DNA of 30,654 nt. Origin: Candidatus Lindowiibacteriota bacterium. Lineage in GTDB: Bacteria; Lindowbacteria; 2-12-FULL-62-27. The DNA lies in assembly GCA_023249255.1 (NCBI GenBank), contig JAHFCY010000005.1:1-30654 (forward strand). The letters run 5' to 3'. Shown one piece after another: positions 13,384-22,234 of this stretch (the first letter of the stretch is position 1; every line of letters begins with the position of its first letter). The notes under the pieces were generated by a model. That model worked only from the letters and a program-made list of their open reading frames with translations. It made no database searches and was not told the DNA's origin. Made by a program: the position numbers and the translations under genes.

Positions 13384-14901
13384 CTATTCCCACTCAATGC
13401 TGGCCGGCGGTTTGGTCGAAATGTCGTACAGGACGCGGTTGACGCCTTTGACTTTATTCAAAATCGCGTTTGCGATTTGCCGGAGGAGTGTGTGAGGCAG
13501 TTCGGCCCAGTCGGCGGTCATCGCATCGCGGCTCGTGACACACCGGATGGAGAGCGCATGCTCGTACGATCGCTCATCGCCCTTGATGCCGACAGTTTTG
13601 ACCGGCAGAAGCACACAGAGCGCCTGCCAAGTCTTGTCGTACCAGCCCGATTCTTTCAAGTGGCGAACCAGAATATCGTCGGCCTCGCGAAGAACGTCGA
13701 GTTTTTCTTTTGTGACGGCGCCGGGAATGCGGACTGCCAGGCCGGGACCGGGGAACGGATGGCGGTTTAAAATTTCGAGGGGAATGTTCAGCACGCGGCC
13801 GAGCGCACGGACTTCGTCCTTGAAGAGATCGGCCAGCGGCTCCATGACCTTTCCTTCGCGTTTCAGTTCAAGGATTTTGTCAACGCGGTTGTGATGGGTT
13901 TTGATGCGCGACGTGATATCAGACCCGCTCGTGGCGCTTTCGATCACGTCCGGGTAGAGCGTGCCCTGCGCGAGAAGCTCGATGTCACCCGCGGTTTCAT
14001 AAAAGACTTTCACAAAGAGGTCGCCGATGATCCGCCTCTTCTTCTCCGGATCTTCAACGCCCGCCAGGGCCGGAACAAATTTGTCCCCGGCTGGAACGGT
14101 CTCAATGGCGATGGCCATCTCGCGGAAATTTCGTGCGACTTCGACTGGCTCGTTTTTCCGAAGTAGCCCCGAATCGACAAAAATCGGACGCAGTCGGACG
14201 CCGCTCTCTTTGAGCAGGACAGCCAGGACGGTCGAGTCGACGCCTCCGGATACAGCGCAGATGACAGAACGGCCCCGGACTTCTTCGCGGATGGACTGGA
14301 TCAGTTCGTCTTTGTAGGACGCCATCGAAAAATCCGGCTGCCGGTTCATCAGCGACAGGAAATTTTTCAGAATGCGCGTGCCGTGCTCGGTGTGGCTGAC
14401 TTCAGGGTGGAATTGAATGCCGTAGAAGGACGGACTCCACTGGATCGCCACCGGATGGCCGGCCGGGTTTCGGGCGAGGACGGAACTTTGCGGCGGGCAC
14501 CCGGTCACGACGTCGGAATGGCTCATCCAGACGCGAAAAGTCGATCCGACACCGTCGAGGATGCGGTCAGACTGTTCGACACGGACGTCGGCAGGACCGT
14601 ACTCGCGACTGGCGCCCGACGAGACCTTGCCGCCCCATTTGACGTTCAGGATCTGCATGCCGTAGCAGATGCCGAGCACCGGCGCGTTGAGACTCTGAAG
14701 GAACTCGAAATCGACATCCGGCGCACCGGGTTCAGTCACACTGCGCGGCCCGCCGGACAGGATAACCGCGCCGACATTACCGATATTTCGAATGTCGGCC
14801 GGCGCGTACAAATGGGAATAATATCCGATCTCCCGGACCCGGCGGACGATCAACTGCGAATATTGGGAGCCGTAATCGATCACGGCCACCCGCGTTTTCA
14901 T
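13384..14901 (-). CDS. guaA: GMP synthase, glutamine-hydrolysing (505 aa)
   Basis: Converts XMP to GMP using ATP and glutamine. An N-terminal class I glutamine amidotransferase has catalytic C79 in LGICYGMQ and H165/E167 in QFHPEVSHT. The ATP-pyrophosphatase domain has PP-loop SGGVDST (218-224), and the C-terminal dimerisation domain ends IEWE, the usual GuaA terminus. The length is normal. It is preceded by a G-rich ribosome site (GGGGGG about 6 nt before ATG 14901) and by the 52-bp palindrome, 102 nt after guaB. It is the last biosynthetic gene of the run and performs the last step to GMP, whose base is the likely ligand of the riboswitch at the head of the operon. Confidence 0.97.
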   Translation of the reverse strand: MKTRVAVIDYGSQYSQLIVRRVREIGYYSHLYAPADIRNIGNVGAVILSGGPRSVTEPGAPDVDFEFLQSLNAPVLGICYGMQILNVKWGGKVSSGASREYGPADVRVEQSDRILDGVGSTFRVWMSHSDVVTGCPPQSSVLARNPAGHPVAIQWSPSFYGIQFHPEVSHTEHGTRILKNFLSLMNRQPDFSMASYKDELIQSIREEVRGRSVICAVSGGVDSTVLAVLLKESGVRLRPIFVDSGLLRKNEPVEVARNFREMAIAIETVPAGDKFVPALAGVEDPEKKRRIIGDLFVKVFYETAGDIELLAQGTLYPDVIESATSGSDITSRIKTHHNRVDKILELKREGKVMEPLADLFKDEVRALGRVLNIPLEILNRHPFPGPGLAVRIPGAVTKEKLDVLREADDILVRHLKESGWYDKTWQALCVLLPVKTVGIKGDERSYEHALSIRCVTSRDAMTADWAELPHTLLRQIANAILNKVKGVNRVLYDISTKPPASIEWE

Positions 14902-14918
14902 AGGGACCCCCCGTTTTC

Positions 14919-14970
14919 AAAGTGATATCATGATATCATGATATATATCACGATATCATGATATCACTTT
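14919..14970. repeat. 52-bp near-perfect palindrome of TGATATCA units between guaB and guaA
   Basis: The two 26-bp arms (14919-14944 and 14945-14970) are reverse complements with a single mismatch and no loop. The inside is made of 8-bp units that are themselves palindromes: tgatatca at 14923, 14931 and 14959, cgatatca at 14951, and a central tgatatatatca. The A/T-rich block stands out from the GC-rich surroundings. In the mRNA it would form a long hairpin just upstream of the guaA ribosome site; in DNA it could be an array of dimeric operator sites. No T-run follows. Confidence 0.92.
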
Positions 14971-15003
14971 GCCTTCCGAGTCATCCGAGGCGGCGGCTGT
15001 CTT

Positions 15004-16476
15004 CTACTCGCCATCCGCCGCGCCCGTCATCGGCGACACCGGCTCTTCGCTCACGACCACGTCATGCGTCTGGCTCTCCCGAAGACCACCCGGCGTGAGG
15101 CGCACGAATCGCGCGCGTTCACGGAGCGTCTGAAGATTTTTCGCGCCGATGTATCCCATGCCCGATCGCACGCCTCCCATGAGCTGGGCCACCGTCATGC
15201 CGAGACTTCCGCGATACGGCACGCGCGCCTCCACTCCTTCGGGGACAAGTTTGCCCGACGCGTTTTGGCCGTAACGGTCGCTCGATCCTTTTCTCATGGC
15301 CTTGATCGACCCCATTCCCCAGTATTCCTTGAACGGCTTGCCCTGCCAGATCACGGTGCTGCCCGGACTTTCCTCCGTTCCCGCAAAGAGCGAGCCGATC
15401 ATGACCGAATCGGCGCCGGCTGCCAGCGCTTTGAGAATATCGCCGGAGAATCGAATGCCACCGTCGGCGATGAGAGGCACACGTTTTTTCCGGCAGACGC
15501 GCGCCACGGTCTGAATCGCCGTAAACTGCGGAACTCCAACGCCGGACACGACTCGGGTCGTGCAGATCGATCCGGGACCCAGGCCAACCTTGACGGCCGA
15601 CGCACCGGCGCGGATGAGATCCAGCGCGCCCTGTTCAGTCACGACATTTCCGGCGACGACCGGAACATCATCGACTTTTTTTCGGATTTCCGTCAGGATC
15701 GTGACGACGCGCCGAGTGTGACCTGTTGCGGCGTCGATGAACAAGCAGTCGGCACCCGCCTCGGCAAGCGCCTGCGCCCGCGCCACAGCGTCATCACCAA
15801 CGCCGACGGCCGCGCCCGCACGAAGCCGGCCGTATTCATCCTTGCACGATTCCTGAAACATCATTCTCTTTTCAATATCCTTGCCGGTCATCATGCCCGT
15901 CAGTCGGCCGCGTTTGTCGACGAGCGGAAGTTTTTCAATGCGATGTTTGTAGAGGATGGATTTGGCGTCGGACAGGCTGGTGTTCGGCGGAGCCGTCACA
16001 AGCCGTTCGCGCGGGGTCATCACTTCCTTGACCTGTCTGCCATCCGGTTCGAGGAATCGGATGTCGCGGCGGGTGACCATGCCTTTGAGCACGCCATCAT
16101 CGTCAACGACCGGAAATCCCGAGATGCGTTTTTCGCGCATGATCTGATGAAGCTCGCGGATTGTAGTTTCCGGCCTGACCGTAATCGGTTTATCCACGAC
16201 TGTATGCTCCGAACGTTTTACGGTTTCGACCAGTTCGCATTGTCGGATCACCGCGCAATTCCGGTGAATCACACCGACGCCGCCTTCCCGGGCCAGCCCG
16301 ATCGCCAGTTTGTCCTCTGTCACGGTATCCATCGCCGCGGACAACACGGGAATTTTCATCGGCATGCCCCGCACCAAAAGCGTACCAAGATCGATCTCCG
16401 GCGGCAGAACGTCGCTCAGACACGGAACCAGCAGGACATCGTCAAAACTCAATCCCAGCGGAATTTCTTTCGACAT
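15004..16476 (-). CDS. guaB: IMP dehydrogenase (490 aa)
   Basis: Oxidises IMP to XMP with NAD+. N-terminal FDDVLLVP (11-18) and the catalytic loop GPGSICTTR with nucleophile C305; two CBS domains (about 92-205) lie inside the barrel and in the family sense ATP/GTP. Flap and active-site motifs are [23 protein letters not shown] and [17 protein letters not shown]. Length is normal. GAGGAGG (16485-16491) precedes ATG 16476. It follows pyrE after 27 nt and is separated from guaA by the palindrome. This is the first committed step to guanine nucleotides. Confidence 0.97.
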   Translation of the reverse strand: MSKEIPLGLSFDDVLLVPCLSDVLPPEIDLGTLLVRGMPMKIPVLSAAMDTVTEDKLAIGLAREGGVGVIHRNCAVIRQCELVETVKRSEHTVVDKPITVRPETTIRELHQIMREKRISGFPVVDDDGVLKGMVTRRDIRFLEPDGRQVKEVMTPRERLVTAPPNTSLSDAKSILYKHRIEKLPLVDKRGRLTGMMTGKDIEKRMMFQESCKDEYGRLRAGAAVGVGDDAVARAQALAEAGADCLFIDAATGHTRRVVTILTEIRKKVDDVPVVAGNVVTEQGALDLIRAGASAVKVGLGPGSICTTRVVSGVGVPQFTAIQTVARVCRKKRVPLIADGGIRFSGDILKALAAGADSVMIGSLFAGTEESPGSTVIWQGKPFKEYWGMGSIKAMRKGSSDRYGQNASGKLVPEGVEARVPYRGSLGMTVAQLMGGVRSGMGYIGAKNLQTLRERARFVRLTPGGLRESQTHDVVVSEEPVSPMTGAADGE

Positions 16477-16503
16477 GACACACGCCTCCTCAATAAAACA
16501 GGA

Positions 16504-17079
16504 TCAGACTTTCTTGGTTCCCGGGCGATGCGCGGGGACTCCCTCGCGACAGAGCGGACAGTCCGCCGGGTCGTAGACCGGAAATTCACATGCGACGACC
16601 GATGCGATCGGGAGTTGGTTCCACGTCGATTTACCCGAACGGTTCACCACCGTGAACACCCCGACGATTTCACCGCCGTGTTCTTCGACCAGTGGGTTGA
16701 GTTCATCCAACGTTCCGCCCGTTGTGATCACATCCTCGACCATCAAAATTTTTTCGCCGGGCTGAATGGCGAAACTCCGTTTTAAGATCATCCGATTTTT
16801 TTCGTTGCGTTCGGCAAAAATCGAGCGGCATCCGACGTGCAAAGCGACCTGCTGACCGACAGGAATGCCGCCGACCGCCGCAGACAACACGACGGCGACA
16901 TTCCCCGCCCACGAATCAAGCGGCGACCTGATCAGATCCTGCAGAACCCGGGGATGCTGGGTAAGCATCGCCACCTGAAAATAATGGCCGCTGTGTTTAC
17001 CGCTGGCCAGGACGAAATGTCCGGTTTTCAGCGCGTCGTGTTCCTTCAGAACATCCAGAATTTCATCCACGGAACGCAT
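16504..17079 (-). CDS. pyrE: Orotate phosphoribosyltransferase (191 aa)
   Basis: Makes OMP from orotate and PRPP. The PRPP-binding motif is ILMVEDVITTGGT; the N-terminal FVLASGKHSGHYFQV holds the substrate loop. The C-terminus has a Cys pair in DPADCPLCREG, known from one PyrE subgroup and possibly structural. ATG 17079 gives MRSVDEILDV and a 17-nt overlap with the end of pyrF; a longer frame reaching 17130 adds a non-family arginine/serine-rich stretch and is rejected. It is followed by guaB after 27 nt. Confidence 0.93.
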   Translation of the reverse strand: MRSVDEILDVLKEHDALKTGHFVLASGKHSGHYFQVAMLTQHPRVLQDLIRSPLDSWAGNVAVVLSAAVGGIPVGQQVALHVGCRSIFAERNEKNRMILKRSFAIQPGEKILMVEDVITTGGTLDELNPLVEEHGGEIVGVFTVVNRSGKSTWNQLPIASVVACEFPVYDPADCPLCREGVPAHRPGTKKV

Positions 17080-17830
17080 CGTCGATTTTTTCCTTGAATG
17101 TTTTGGCGCGGCGGCGGAATCCCTCTGCACCCGAATCGTAGAGGAGACTTCGCGAAACGTTCACCACGATTGGCGCTCGGCGGGAGGCGAGAGAAAGCAG
17201 GCCCAACTCGCCCCCCTGTGCTCCAAGACCGGGGATCAGCAGGGGCACATCCGGGATCCGGCTGAACACCTCGTCCGACGCCTGTGTCAGACCCACAACC
17301 AGTCCGACCGTGGCTCCGTCCGGGCGAACCGTCGCTGTCTTGTCGACGACATCCTGAAACAGATATCGGTCATGATTTTTTTTAAGCTGAAAGTCCGATG
17401 CGCCCGGGTTTGACGTGACGGCCAGAACGTACACGCCCTTGTCGGCGTATCTGAAAAACGGCTCACAGGAATCGACACCTAGATACGGATTAAGCGTAAC
17501 CGCGTCCACGTTCCAATTTTCAAAATAAGCGCGGGCGTAATAGGTTTGGGTCTCCGGAATATCGCTACGTTTGGCGTCGAGAATGATCGGAACCGGTTTG
17601 GGAATGTGAATGAGAATTTTTTCGAGAATCTGATATCCGGCCGCGCCCATGGCTTCGAAATAGGCGATGTTCGGCTTGAAGGCCGCCGCTTCTTCCGCCA
17701 CGTCGTCCACAACGTGCCGGAGGAAATCGTAGACATCTCCGTCGATCAAATCCGGGCGGGGATCGAGTCCAACACACAGATGCGTTGACGCGGACGCAAT
17801 CCGATGCGCCAGCCGCTGCTCGAACGTCAC
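17063..17830 (-). CDS. pyrF: Orotidine 5'-phosphate decarboxylase (255 aa)
   Basis: Decarboxylates OMP to UMP. The catalytic Lys/Asp motif reads DAKRSDI (85-91, K87 and D90); most family members have glycine where S89 stands. CVGLDPRPDLI near the N-terminus and LIPGLGAQGGE near the phosphate site fit the longer, mycobacterial-type PyrF. The start is GTG 17830, which forms a GTGA overlap with the pyrD stop. The frame is open 123 codons further upstream, but that part is arginine-rich out-of-frame pyrD and not protein-like. Confidence 0.93.
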   Translation of the reverse strand: MTFEQRLAHRIASASTHLCVGLDPRPDLIDGDVYDFLRHVVDDVAEEAAAFKPNIAYFEAMGAAGYQILEKILIHIPKPVPIILDAKRSDIPETQTYYARAYFENWNVDAVTLNPYLGVDSCEPFFRYADKGVYVLAVTSNPGASDFQLKKNHDRYLFQDVVDKTATVRPDGATVGLVVGLTQASDEVFSRIPDVPLLIPGLGAQGGELGLLSLASRRAPIVVNVSRSLLYDSGAEGFRRRAKTFKEKIDDAFRG

Positions 17831-18654
17831 GGCCTGCGCATCCGTAGCGCCCTCCACTCCTGCAGAATCCGGCGAAGCGCGCCCGGATCGACATACTGAA
17901 TGCTCCCGACTTGCACGGCTTTTGCCCCGGCGCCTAAAAATTCCTCGACATCGCGGCCTGCCGTCACGCCGCCGGACGCCACAATCGGAATCCGAACGCG
18001 CAAGGACGTCTGATAGACGTAATACAATGCCATCGGCTTGACGGCCGGACCCGCAAGCCCGCCCTGCATCCGGTGTCCCTTCGGCGTGAACGCGATCGAG
18101 GGATACGTGTTGCTCACGGTCACGGCGTCGGCTCCGGCGTCTTCGCAGACCTGTGCGGCATCGATGCATGTATAAGGCGGAAGTTTTGCGCAAATCCACT
18201 TTCGAGTCAGCCCGCGTGCGGTTTTTACCATGCGGCGGACGAATACCGGGTCAACTGACGGCATCACCCGGCGCTGGCGGATGTTCGGACATGAGAGATT
18301 CAGTTCATATCCTGAAATTCGGCTCTCGGTTTCCATTTTGGACAATACCCGGGCCAGGTCCGCAGTCGACTCGGCATAGACGCTCACGATGAAAACCGTC
18401 GGAATGCGGATCCGGCGGATGAGATTCAAAAATCCGTCAACGCCGGGATTTTCGAGGCCGACGTAGTTGACCGAACCGGACGGCGTTTCGACGATTCGAG
18501 GCGGCGGATTGCCGGCCCGCGGAAGGGGTGTAATGGTTTTACAGATGAACGCGCCCGCGTGGCGGTAGCGCTCCGGATATTTGTCACCCAGACCAAATGT
18601 CCCACTCGCCACGATAAGCGGATTTATAAGCGCGAGTCCACCCAACTTGATCAT
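17827..18654 (-). CDS. pyrD: Dihydroorotate dehydrogenase, class 1B catalytic subunit (275 aa)
   Basis: An FMN enzyme that oxidises dihydroorotate to orotate. NPLIVASGTFG (11-21) starts the barrel; the catalytic base is cysteine C122 in ELNLSCPN, as in class 1 cytosolic enzymes (class 2 has serine). The FMN-phosphate part is PIVASGGV and AVQVGSI. With PyrK encoded directly upstream (ATGA overlap at 18651-18654) it forms the NAD-linked PyrDK heterotetramer. Slightly shorter than the common 300 aa. The downstream pyrF overlaps by GTGA. Confidence 0.95.
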   Translation of the reverse strand: MIKLGGLALINPLIVASGTFGLGDKYPERYRHAGAFICKTITPLPRAGNPPPRIVETPSGSVNYVGLENPGVDGFLNLIRRIRIPTVFIVSVYAESTADLARVLSKMETESRISGYELNLSCPNIRQRRVMPSVDPVFVRRMVKTARGLTRKWICAKLPPYTCIDAAQVCEDAGADAVTVSNTYPSIAFTPKGHRMQGGLAGPAVKPMALYYVYQTSLRVRIPIVASGGVTAGRDVEEFLGAGAKAVQVGSIQYVDPGALRRILQEWRALRMRRP

Positions 18655-19409
18655 AGTGAAATCATCTCTTCTCGAAAGACCGGTCCTTCGTCACAGGCCC
18701 GATAGTATCCCTGGCCGGTTCGCTTTTTCACGGGACAGGTGTAGCAGATTCCGAATCCGCATCCCATCATTTCCTCAAGCGAAACTTCGATCATCGGAAT
18801 CCGGCCACGAACCAGATCCGCCGTCGCCCGGATCATGCCGGTCGGGCCGCATACAAAGCAGTTTCGAAATCGTTCGAGCGCCATTTTCTTCAGGCGGTTT
18901 GTAACGACGCCGCTTCGCTCCTCCACAACAACCTCGGTCTTCACTCCGAGACTTTTCAAAACCGCCGGCGCCGTTTCCCGCCGGAATCTGACGCCATACA
19001 CAAACGTGACCGAAACGCCGCGCGATTTCAAGGCGCGGACCAGATAATGGACGCCGCCCAATCCCGTGCCCCCGGCCACGACAAGCGCGGGGCCGACTGC
19101 GGTATCGTCAATCGAAAAAGCGTTGCCGAACGGACCCAGAATCGAGACGGAGTCACCGGGCCGCCATTCGCTCATTCTTGCGGTTCCCGGCCCGATGACT
19201 TTGTAGAGAATATCCATCGCGCGGCCCCGGATATCCATCACGCTGAAGGGCCGGCGCAAAAACGGCGTTGTCTCGCCTGGCGTTCGGCAGAGAATTTGAA
19301 CAAACTGCCCGGGAAAAATCGTCAGACGCTCGCGGACGCCGAGCGTCAGAACATGGTAAGAATCTGAAACCTTCTTATTTTGAAGAACACGTGACGCGAT
19401 TTCGTCCAT
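18651..19409 (-). CDS. pyrK: Dihydroorotate dehydrogenase electron transfer subunit (252 aa)
   Basis: An FNR-fold iron-sulfur flavoprotein that passes electrons from PyrD to NAD+. FAD motif RRPFSV (52-57), nucleotide motif VVAGGTGLGGV (111-120), and [2Fe-2S] cysteines C217, C222, C225 and C239 in MMGCGFGICYTCP and YYRACDEGP, in the normal PyrK spacing. ATG 19409 with AGGA about 8 nt upstream is preferred over an in-frame TTG at 19430; it overlaps the end of pyrC by 35 nt. The stop overlaps the pyrD start by ATGA. Confidence 0.94.
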   Translation of the reverse strand: MDEIASRVLQNKKVSDSYHVLTLGVRERLTIFPGQFVQILCRTPGETTPFLRRPFSVMDIRGRAMDILYKVIGPGTARMSEWRPGDSVSILGPFGNAFSIDDTAVGPALVVAGGTGLGGVHYLVRALKSRGVSVTFVYGVRFRRETAPAVLKSLGVKTEVVVEERSGVVTNRLKKMALERFRNCFVCGPTGMIRATADLVRGRIPMIEVSLEEMMGCGFGICYTCPVKKRTGQGYYRACDEGPVFREEMISL

Positions 19410-20697
19410 CCTTCGTCCTATCCAGAACAATCTGGCCGCTCACGGTGACCAACTCGACACTTCCATCGAGATCCTTTCCGAGAAACGGCGTGTTGCAACT
19501 TTTTGATTTCAAAAACGCGCGATCAACGCGGGTTTTCTTCTGCGGATCAAAAACCAGGAAGTCGGCGCGATTGCCACGGCGAATCGAGACCGGATCAAGT
19601 CCCAGGAGTTTGCGGGGATTGGAGGAAAAAGCCGACGCGAGCCGGCCCCAGGACAGCCGCTCGGTCTTGATCAGATGCGTATAGAGAGACAGAAGAGCCG
19701 TTTCGAGCCCGATGATGCCAAACGGCGCGGAACAATAATCCTCATTTTTTTCGTATGTTGTATGAGGCGCGTGGTCGGTCGCGATGCAGTCAATCACGCC
19801 CTCCTTGAGGCCCTCCAGGAGGCGCGCGCGATCCTCATCGCGGCGGAGCGGCGGATTCATTTTGAGATTCGTGTTGTAGTCGACGATATCCTTGTCGCAA
19901 AAAATCAGATGGTGGGGGGTGACTTCACAACTGACCGGCAGCCCCTGCTGTTTAAACCGCCGGATGATCTCGATGCTGCCTGATGCCGAGACGTGATGAA
20001 TATGAATCCGCGCCCGCGTCCACTGCGCAATCCGCAAATCCCGGTCGATCGCGATTTCCTCGCTTGCGGACGGAATGCCGGGCAGGCCCAGTTTGTAGGA
20101 AACGGCGCCCTCATTGACCACCCCGCCCTCGGACAATTCCCGAACTTCGGCGTGCGATCCGATAAGGAGTTTGAAATTCCGCGAGTATTCCATGGCGCGG
20201 CGCAAGAGCCGGGCATCGGAAACCGGATCTCCGTCGTCTGTAATCATCACCGCGCCCTTTTCGACCATGTCGCCGATCTCCGCGAGTTCCCTGCCCGCGC
20301 GGCCGCGTGAGACGCATCCCGCCGTGTAAACCGGAATGCGCGATCTCTCCCGCGCGAGATTCAGGACGAACCGGACCATGCCGCCGGTGTCGATGGCCGG
20401 CTCTGTGTTGGGCATCGCGAGAATTCCAGTGATGCCGCCGTTGACGGCCGCCTCGGTTCCCGTCTCAAGGGTTTCCTTGTCTTCCCGGCCCGGTTCGCGA
20501 AGATGCACGTGCATGTCGAACAAACCCGGGACCAGAAACTTCTCGTTACAATCGATGACGGGTGTCGCCGCATCAACTTCGATGTGCGGGTCGACACCTG
20601 CGATCCGGCCGTTCTCCACCAGAACATCCCGAAGTTCGGGCGCGCGGGCATCCTCCGTCACGACCCAGCCGCGCTGAAACAGAACCCGGCCCATCAC
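19375..20697 (-). CDS. pyrC: Dihydroorotase, class I (440 aa)
   Basis: An amidohydrolase closing carbamoyl-aspartate to dihydroorotate. Zinc ligands: DMHVHLREPG (H63, H65), the TDDGDP aspartate near 154, SHAE (H182), HIHHVSA (H234/H235) and catalytic D308 in IATDHAPH. Class I enzymes carry a bridging Asp, as here, rather than a carboxylated lysine, and often pair with PyrB. The start is GTG 20697 (GTGA with the pyrB stop), or the next codon ATG 20694. Full length. Confidence 0.95.
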   Translation of the reverse strand: MMGRVLFQRGWVVTEDARAPELRDVLVENGRIAGVDPHIEVDAATPVIDCNEKFLVPGLFDMHVHLREPGREDKETLETGTEAAVNGGITGILAMPNTEPAIDTGGMVRFVLNLARERSRIPVYTAGCVSRGRAGRELAEIGDMVEKGAVMITDDGDPVSDARLLRRAMEYSRNFKLLIGSHAEVRELSEGGVVNEGAVSYKLGLPGIPSASEEIAIDRDLRIAQWTRARIHIHHVSASGSIEIIRRFKQQGLPVSCEVTPHHLIFCDKDIVDYNTNLKMNPPLRRDEDRARLLEGLKEGVIDCIATDHAPHTTYEKNEDYCSAPFGIIGLETALLSLYTHLIKTERLSWGRLASAFSSNPRKLLGLDPVSIRRGNRADFLVFDPQKKTRVDRAFLKSKSCNTPFLGKDLDGSVELVTVSGQIVLDRTKDGRNRVTCSSK

Positions 20698-21668
20698 GAC
20701 GCCTGCGCGACGGCCGGCGTTTTTTCGTCAACCGCCAGATGCAAAAGATACAAGACTGACATTCGCACCGCGATGCCGTTTTCGACCTGCCGATTGATGA
20801 GACACCGGTCATAGTCCATCACTTCGTCGATCAATTCCACACCGCGGTTAACCGGCCCCGGATGCATGATGTAGATGCCTTCATCCGAAATCTGCCGGAA
20901 CCGCTCGCGCGTGATACCGAAGACACTGTGATACTCGCGCATGCTCGGAAAAAAATTGGCTTTCTGACGCTCGAGTTGAAGACGCAGGAGATAAATCACG
21001 TCGGGTTTCCACCGCATTGCCTCATCGAACTGGTCAAAGACCGTCAGGTGCGGCGGGACGGACGAGGGAATCAGAGTCCCCGCGCCGAAGACCGCCGTTT
21101 TCATGCCGAGGTAGTGCAGACACCGGCTGGTCGAACGGGCGACGCGCGAGTGAAGGATGTCGCCGACTATGAGTATTTTTTTGGCGCGGAGGTCGTCAAA
21201 AATTTCATCCAGCGTGGACGCGTCAAGGAGCGCCTGGGTCGGGTGGGCATGGAAGCCGTCGCCGGCGTTGATGACCGAGGCCGACGTTTGCCGGGCGATG
21301 AGGTTCGGCACGCCCGAGACGGAGTGACGGACGACAATGAAGTCGACATTCATCGATTGAAGGGTCGCGATCGTGTCGAGGATCGACTCGCCTTTCACAA
21401 CGCTTGAGGTCGACACCGCAAAATTGGCGACGTCGGCGGACAACCGTTTTGCGGCGATTTCAAAGGACGTTCGCGTGCGCGTCGACGGTTCATAGAACAA
21501 CAGCAACACCGTCTTCCCCTTGAGCGGCGGGACTTTTTTGACCGACCGCGTGAACAGGTCCTTGAATGGTTTCGCCGTGTCCAGAATCAGGCGGATTTCG
21601 TCCGAGGACAACGACTCGATGTCGAGAAGATCTTTTCTGGAAAATTTCATTTTCGGCGTTTTTTTCAC
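20694..21668 (-). CDS. pyrB: Aspartate carbamoyltransferase catalytic chain (324 aa)
   Basis: Condenses carbamoyl phosphate with aspartate, the first committed pyrimidine step. Carbamoyl-phosphate motifs STRTRTSFE (62-70) and HPTQALLDA (142-150); the aspartate-domain loop is IMHPGPVNRGVE. No pyrI regulatory subunit is encoded, so control probably falls to PyrR and transcription. GTG 21668 forms a GTGA overlap with the pyrR stop. Start-near repeats of Lys (MKKTPKMKFSRKDLL) are ordinary. pyrC follows with a 4-nt overlap. Confidence 0.96.
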   Translation of the reverse strand: MKKTPKMKFSRKDLLDIESLSSDEIRLILDTAKPFKDLFTRSVKKVPPLKGKTVLLLFYEPSTRTRTSFEIAAKRLSADVANFAVSTSSVVKGESILDTIATLQSMNVDFIVVRHSVSGVPNLIARQTSASVINAGDGFHAHPTQALLDASTLDEIFDDLRAKKILIVGDILHSRVARSTSRCLHYLGMKTAVFGAGTLIPSSVPPHLTVFDQFDEAMRWKPDVIYLLRLQLERQKANFFPSMREYHSVFGITRERFRQISDEGIYIMHPGPVNRGVELIDEVMDYDRCLINRQVENGIAVRMSVLYLLHLAVDEKTPAVAQAS

Positions 21669-22234
21669 CGCGGGGAATCCTCCCGCAAAAGATAAACCGC
21701 GTCCTCGCCGTCCCCTTCGTGAAATCGCACACGGATGTATTCGTTCGATCTGGTTTCGACGAATTTTCCCGTGTAATTCGGGCAGATCGGAAGTTCCCGG
21801 TTGCCGCGGTCAACCAGCACCGCCAGTTCGATCCTGGCCGGCCGGCCGTAATCGATCAGCACGTCGATCGCAGCCCGAATGGTCCGGCCCGTAAAGAGCA
21901 CGTCGTCGAACAAAACGATGAGCGAGCCTTCGACGTCAAACGGCAGTTCGGTTCCGCGCACGGACGGGATGGTTCCGAGATTATCGAGGTCATCCCGGTA
22001 GAGCGTGATATCAATCGTGCCGCGCGACACTGTTTTGTTTTTTTGCGAGACCGCCTCATACACGCGATCGGCAAGAACAACGCCGCGCTCGTGGATACCG
22101 ACGAACGCCATCTGCCGGCCGTTATGTTTTTCCAGAATTTCAAGCCCGATCCTCTGAACGACGTGATCCATTTCTTCGGCGCCGAGTAATTTGGTCTGCG
22201 TCAGATCTTTTTCGCTCACGGCGCGGCGACTCAT
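21665..22234 (-). CDS. pyrR: PyrR: pyrimidine operon attenuation protein / uracil phosphoribosyltransferase (189 aa)
   Basis: PRPP-binding motif VLFDDVLFTGRT (107-118) in a type I PRTase fold, and the PyrR-specific VDRGNRELPICPNYTGK (141-157). In Gram-positive bacteria PyrR binds UMP and then a stem-loop in pyr mRNA to favour termination, and has weak UPRTase activity. Here it opens the pyrimidine half and overlaps purD by ATGA, so there is no leader between them for a classic PyrR attenuator. Its RNA target would have to be inside coding sequence, at another locus, or lost. Confidence 0.93.
   Translation of the reverse strand: MSRRAVSEKDLTQTKLLGAEEMDHVVQRIGLEILEKHNGRQMAFVGIHERGVVLADRVYEAVSQKNKTVSRGTIDITLYRDDLDNLGTIPSVRGTELPFDVEGSLIVLFDDVLFTGRTIRAAIDVLIDYGRPARIELAVLVDRGNRELPICPNYTGKFVETRSNEYIRVRFHEGDGEDAVYLLREDSPR

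Noticed and set aside
15064-16785. 573-codon plus-strand frame
   Set aside because: Antisense to guaB and pyrE, both fully supported by motifs. No protein signature on the plus strand.
17831-18199. N-terminal extension of pyrF (123 codons)
   Set aside because: Arginine-rich translation of pyrD in another frame; the GTG at 17830 gives a family-type N-terminus and a GTGA overlap.
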